Source: Oscillospiraceae bacterium (lineage in GTDB: Bacteria; Bacillota_A; Clostridia; Oscillospirales; Oscillospiraceae). From it: a DNA stretch of 8,746 nt. The notes under the pieces were generated by a model. It had not been told where the DNA came from, made no database searches, and worked only from the letters and a program-made list of their open reading frames with translations. Below, piece after piece: positions 6,803 through 8,746 of the stretch (within the stretch, counting starts at the first letter, position 1; the number at the start of each line of letters is the position of its first letter). The stretch spans positions 1 through 8,746 of the forward strand of contig SVLA01000086.1 of the NCBI GenBank assembly GCA_015068175.1, in the 5' to 3' direction. Made by a program: the position numbers and the translations under genes.

Positions 6803-7432
6803 TTATTTTGTTGAGAAATCGGGCAAAGCAAACCCACGGATTTGGTAAGAATCCATAGGAATGTAGCGATAGGCCACCCGATTGCTGCAGTTTCCTTCGA
6901 TCACCTTGATGAAGCCGGCCCGGGTGCCCGCAACAATGCCCACATGGTCGGAATGACCCGTGCAGTCACCGATATAGTCAGGATTTGCGATGCAGTAGTA
7001 GATGATGTCTCCGGGCAATGGTTCGTAGTGATCCGCTTCTTCCCAACGTCCCATCTGCTGCCACAGACCGATCTGCCGCTGACAGCCGCACTCCGTGGGG
7101 ATGATGTCCGAGAGACCGCATTGAATGGCCGCCGCGCTGACAAAAGTGGCGCACCATGCATCCTGGGGTTTTACTGCATACCCCTGGGCCAGCGGTTCGT
7201 GGGTATTGTAGATCTCCAGAAGCGCTGCGTGTGCTTCGGAACCGCCCTCTGTTCCCAGCCATTGCTCGGCGGTTTCTACAAAATGAAGGCGAAGCTGTGC
7301 TTCATGTTCCTCCACCGGACGGGCGAAACCGTAAGGCGCTTTCAGAAAAAGCAGCAAGCAGACGCCGACGGCCAGAAGCAGCGTCAGGATGCCTGCTGTG
7401 ATATAGATCCGGAGTTTGCGCTTTCTTTGCAT
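6803..7432 (-). CDS. Membrane-anchored CHAP-domain hydrolase, probable cell-wall amidase or peptidase
   Basis: 209 residues. A basic N-terminus (MQRKRK) and one transmembrane helix (about 9-30) place the rest outside the cell. The C-terminal part is a CHAP domain (NlpC/P60-like cysteine peptidase fold): nucleophile Cys94 in AWCATFVS, His163 in SDHVGIV and the EGN motif at 179-181. Such enzymes cut peptide or amide bonds in peptidoglycan; that role here is inferred from the family. The extracellular part has seven Cys (94, 105, 115, 117, 147, 157, 182), more than a simple CHAP domain needs, so disulfides are possible. ATG 7432 is chosen because AAAGGAGG (7440-7447) lies 7 nt upstream and a promoter precedes it; more upstream starts would overlap that promoter. 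It lies 58 bp downstream of the three-gene cluster with no terminator between, so read-through is possible. Confidence 0.9.
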   Translation of the reverse strand: MQRKRKLRIYITAGILTLLLAVGVCLLLFLKAPYGFARPVEEHEAQLRLHFVETAEQWLGTEGGSEAHAALLEIYNTHEPLAQGYAVKPQDAWCATFVSAAAIQCGLSDIIPTECGCQRQIGLWQQMGRWEEADHYEPLPGDIIYYCIANPDYIGDCTGHSDHVGIVAGTRAGFIKVIEGNCSNRVAYRYIPMDSYQIRGFALPDFSTK

Positions 7433-7453
7433 GGGGATCCCTCCTTTGGCCCC

Positions 7454-7482
7454 ATTATAGCATAGGTACACCTTCTTTTCAA
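7454..7482 (-). promoter_or_regulatory. Strong sigma-A promoter of the CHAP hydrolase gene
   Basis: TTGAAA (7477-7482) and a perfect TATAAT (7454-7459) are separated by exactly 17 bp on the minus strand, with an extended TGC before the -10. The predicted start is near 7447, so the leader is only about 15 nt and consists almost entirely of the AAAGGAGG site. The -35 lies 8 bp past the stop of the upstream small gene. Confidence 0.88.
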
Positions 7483-7490
7483 GAGAATGG

Positions 7491-7829
7491 TCACATCAGC
7501 AGATACAGCACCAGGGTCAGCAGCGCCGTGCTGCGATCTTCCGCCCGGTCTCCGGCCATCAGCAGAAGCAGAAGGATGATCAAAAGATCCCCGGTGTCCA
7601 GGCTGGGGGGCAGAAGCTGTTGCAGAAAACCGGCCGCATTGTTCCCCTGACGTGCGGATGGGGGGCAGGGGGGCGGTTTTGGATGGTCCTTGGGCGATGG
7701 CGGCGGACAAGGAGGCGCTTCCGGTGGCGGCGGTGGAGGCGCCTGCGGATGGGGCGGCCGGGGCGGCGGATCCTGGATCCATTCCCGGCGGTGGGAGCCG
7801 TCCGGCTGGGGGATGTAGCGATTATACAT
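7491..7829 (-). CDS. Unknown small protein: proline-rich tract plus hydrophobic hairpin
   Basis: 112 residues; I do not recognise a named family. Residues 21-57 are mostly proline with scattered Cys41 and Cys55. A short amphipathic piece (FLQQLLPPSLDTGD, 68-81) leads into hydrophobic segment LLIILLLLLM (82-91), a charged turn (GDRAEDRS, 93-100) and a second hydrophobic run to the C-terminal Met. This suggests a membrane hairpin with the proline-rich part outside the bilayer. AGGTG (7837-7841) overlaps the stop codon of the gene before it, 6 bp away, so translation is probably coupled. The shared proline-rich character with that neighbour suggests the products work together. It is last in a three-gene set, 58 bp before the CHAP hydrolase. 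Role unknown; a sporulation or envelope role is only a guess from the promoter and membrane hairpin. Confidence 0.72.
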   Translation of the reverse strand: MYNRYIPQPDGSHRREWIQDPPPRPPHPQAPPPPPPEAPPCPPPSPKDHPKPPPCPPSARQGNNAAGFLQQLLPPSLDTGDLLIILLLLLMAGDRAEDRSTALLTLVLYLLM

Positions 7830-7835
7830 GGTTCG

Positions 7836-8204
7836 TCACCTGCCTGAAAATAATGTGATCCCGGAACTGCCCAGGACGGTGCCGGCCATGGCGGCGATCT
7901 TGGCTGCCCGCATGGCCTTTTCCAGCTTGACGATCCGCCCAGGGGTCAGATACGGGCCCAGGGCCTTCAGCAGCGCCTGCTGATTCTTGTCGATGCCGGA
8001 GCGCTGGGCAAGCTGAAAGACCCGCTGGAGCATGGCGGTGTCCATGGGAGCGGAAAATGCCGGCGCCGTCGGCGGCGGATCCGGTCGGGGCGGTTCCGGT
8101 GGGGGCGGCGCGCTTTGGCCCAGGGCCTGGGCCATGGACATGATCTGCTGCATCATTTGGGGGTTGCTGAGGATCGCCCCCAGCTTTTCATTCATTTCAT
8201 CCAT
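7836..8204 (-). CDS. Unknown small protein: helical ends around a proline-rich linker
   Basis: 122 residues, unrecognised by name though similar-looking proteins seem common in Clostridia. An acidic N-terminal helical part (1-31, with MMQQIMSMAQALG) is followed by a proline-rich linker (33-53) and a C-terminal helical domain (about 55-108: MLQRVFQLAQ, then QQALLKALGPYL, then a basic helix around KLEKAMRAAK). A short Gly/Ser-rich hydrophobic tail ends at residue 122. No signal peptide or clear transmembrane helix is visible. The start ATG 8204 has AGAGGG (8210-8215) 5 nt upstream and overlaps the previous gene by 8 nt, which indicates translational coupling. The linker is proline-rich like that of the next gene, so a shared partner or repeated recruitment module is plausible. 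Function unknown. Confidence 0.75.
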   Translation of the reverse strand: MDEMNEKLGAILSNPQMMQQIMSMAQALGQSAPPPPEPPRPDPPPTAPAFSAPMDTAMLQRVFQLAQRSGIDKNQQALLKALGPYLTPGRIVKLEKAMRAAKIAAMAGTVLGSSGITLFSGR

Positions 8205-8442
8205 GTTGGCCCTCTTGAAGCTTCCGCAGAAGACTTTGGGCCTGGGGGGATGCCATCATCCCATCCAGGATCTTCCGGGCGCCTGCCAGATCTCCGGCGG
8301 CCGCCAGGGCCATGGCGGACTGCAGGGCGGCCCCATCGCCGCTCTGCAGCAGCGAGAAAAGCTGCTTTGCGGCATCGCTTTGAGCCAAAAGCATGGCCTG
8401 CTGCATATCAAAATCACGAAAATCTTCAGAATTTTTCGTCAT
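8197..8442 (-). CDS. Unknown small all-helical protein, first gene of the cluster
   Basis: 81 residues, rich in Ala, Leu, Gln and Met, with no membrane segment or signal peptide. It reads as three short helices: 11-33 (DMQQAMLLAQSDAAKQLFSL), 36-48 (DGAALQSAMALAA) and 50-77, with a repeated 'G(D)xA' turn before each of the later ones. ATG 8442 follows GGGAGG (8450-8455) at 7 nt spacing; an in-frame TTG at 8460 would sit upstream of that site and is less likely. The stop overlaps the next start by 8 nt. The -35 of the opposing metallophosphoesterase promoter overlaps this gene's ribosome binding site. Function unknown; position suggests it acts with the two following small proteins. Confidence 0.75.
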   Translation of the reverse strand: MTKNSEDFRDFDMQQAMLLAQSDAAKQLFSLLQSGDGAALQSAMALAAAGDLAGARKILDGMMASPQAQSLLRKLQEGQHG

Positions 8443-8446
8443 TGGA

Positions 8447-8475
8447 TTGCCTCCCGTCAAAATTCCTGATATAAT
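8447..8475 (+). promoter_or_regulatory. Sigma-A promoter of the metallophosphoesterase gene
   Basis: TTGCCT (8447-8452) and a perfect TATAAT (8470-8475) are separated by exactly 17 bp. The predicted start is near 8482, giving a leader of about 43 nt. The -35 overlaps the ribosome binding site of the opposing small gene, and the -10 overlaps the proposed -10 of that gene's promoter. Confidence 0.8.
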
Positions 8476-8501
8476 AAATGCAATACCGTTCTATCATATG
8501 C
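8473..8501 (-). promoter_or_regulatory. Possible sigma-E-like (sporulation) promoter of the three-gene cluster
   Basis: On the minus strand, GCATATG (8495-8501) matches 6 of 7 bases of the Bacillus sigma-E -35 (KMATATT). CATTTATT (8473-8480) matches 6 of 8 of its -10 (CATACAHT). The spacer is 14 bp, as in that consensus. The predicted start near 8466 would leave about 24 nt containing GGGAGG. No convincing sigma-A pair with correct spacing was found on this strand here. The match could be chance in AT-rich DNA. Confidence 0.35.
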
Positions 8502-8524
8502 GCGGAAAGGAGCTGAGGTGCGTG

Positions 8525-8746
8525 ATGAAAATTCTGATCTTATCAGACTCTCATTCGTCCATGCATTTTATGCGGCGGGCCGTGATGCTGATCCGGCCGG
8601 CCCATGTGATCCACCTGGGAGACTATTATGACGACGGCGATGTGCTGGCCCGGGAGAATCCCCACATCTGTTTTCATCAGGTCCCCGGCAATTGCGACCG
8701 GGGGTACTGCGACCCCGCGCTGCCCCAACTGCTGTGTTATGATGTG
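8525..8746 (+). CDS. YfcE/MJ0936-family metallophosphoesterase, N-terminal part only
   Basis: The first 74 residues of a metal-dependent phosphodiesterase; the gene runs off the window. The calcineurin-like metal ligands appear in order: DSH (D8, H10), GD (D33) and GNCD (N56), with the early spacing of the small YfcE/MJ0936 subfamily of about 160-180 residues. Relatives hydrolyse phosphodiesters in vitro with Mn or Mg; the cellular substrate is mostly unknown. ATG 8525 has GAGGTG (8515-8520) only 4 nt upstream. GTG 8522, one codon earlier, would sit 9 nt after AAAGGAG (8506-8512) and is a real alternative. It is cytoplasmic, with no signal peptide. It is transcribed divergently from the three small genes through overlapping promoters. 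Neighbouring genes of this class often sit beside rdgB/rph; that cannot be checked here. Confidence 0.9.
   Translation, partial: MKILILSDSHSSMHFMRRAVMLIRPAHVIHLGDYYDDGDVLARENPHICFHQVPGNCDRGYCDPALPQLLCYDV

Noticed and set aside
7620..7858. Two plus-strand frames of about 70 codons opposite the proline-rich gene
   Set aside because: They are Gly/Arg/Ala-rich mirrors of the proline codons, without start signals or conserved features.

Overview
The window looks like ordinary chromosome from a moderately GC-rich Gram-positive bacterium, most likely a gut-type Clostridia member of the Oscillospirales. This rests on the AGGAGG-type ribosome binding sites, sigma-A promoters with exact 17-bp spacers, a lipoprotein with a Thr/Pro-rich tether, the Clostridia-style GluRS with a long N-terminal lead, and a possible sporulation-type (sigma-E-like) promoter. 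The taxonomic call is inference. No mobile element, CRISPR array, rRNA or tRNA gene was seen.

Layout. 1-1470 (-) is gltX (glutamyl-tRNA synthetase), cut at its C-terminus by the window edge. It diverges from a plus-strand gene at 1609-3033 that encodes a six-helix membrane protein fused to a CAT/E2-type acyltransferase fold. That gene has no Shine-Dalgarno, and its promoter places the transcript start on the ATG itself, so it is probably leaderless. A strong terminator follows, then the promoter and hairpin-rich leader of trpS (3248-4261, +; tryptophanyl-tRNA synthetase). trpS ends in a hairpin shared with the convergent gene at 4303-6696 (-). That gene encodes a large lipoprotein with two probable LolA/LppX-like lipoprotein domains and a C-terminal TraB/GumN/Tiki domain. 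Upstream on the same strand lies a membrane-anchored CHAP-domain hydrolase (6803-7432, -), with its own strong promoter.

The right end holds a tightly packed minus-strand cluster of three small proteins of unknown function (8197-8442, 7836-8204 and 7491-7829). Two carry proline-rich tracts and the last ends in a hydrophobic hairpin. Their best promoter candidate resembles sigma-E and overlaps, head to head, the sigma-A promoter of a YfcE/MJ0936-type metallophosphoesterase (8525 to the window end, +).

Functionally, the two aminoacyl-tRNA synthetases are housekeeping genes that frame the region. The most unusual content is (1) the leaderless membrane acyltransferase homologue whose catalytic His is replaced by Glu, (2) the two-domain lipoprotein fused to a TraB/Tiki-like domain, and (3) the three-gene cluster with its overlapping divergent promoters, which may be sporulation-linked and could read through into the CHAP hydrolase. 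All functional links among these are inference from position.
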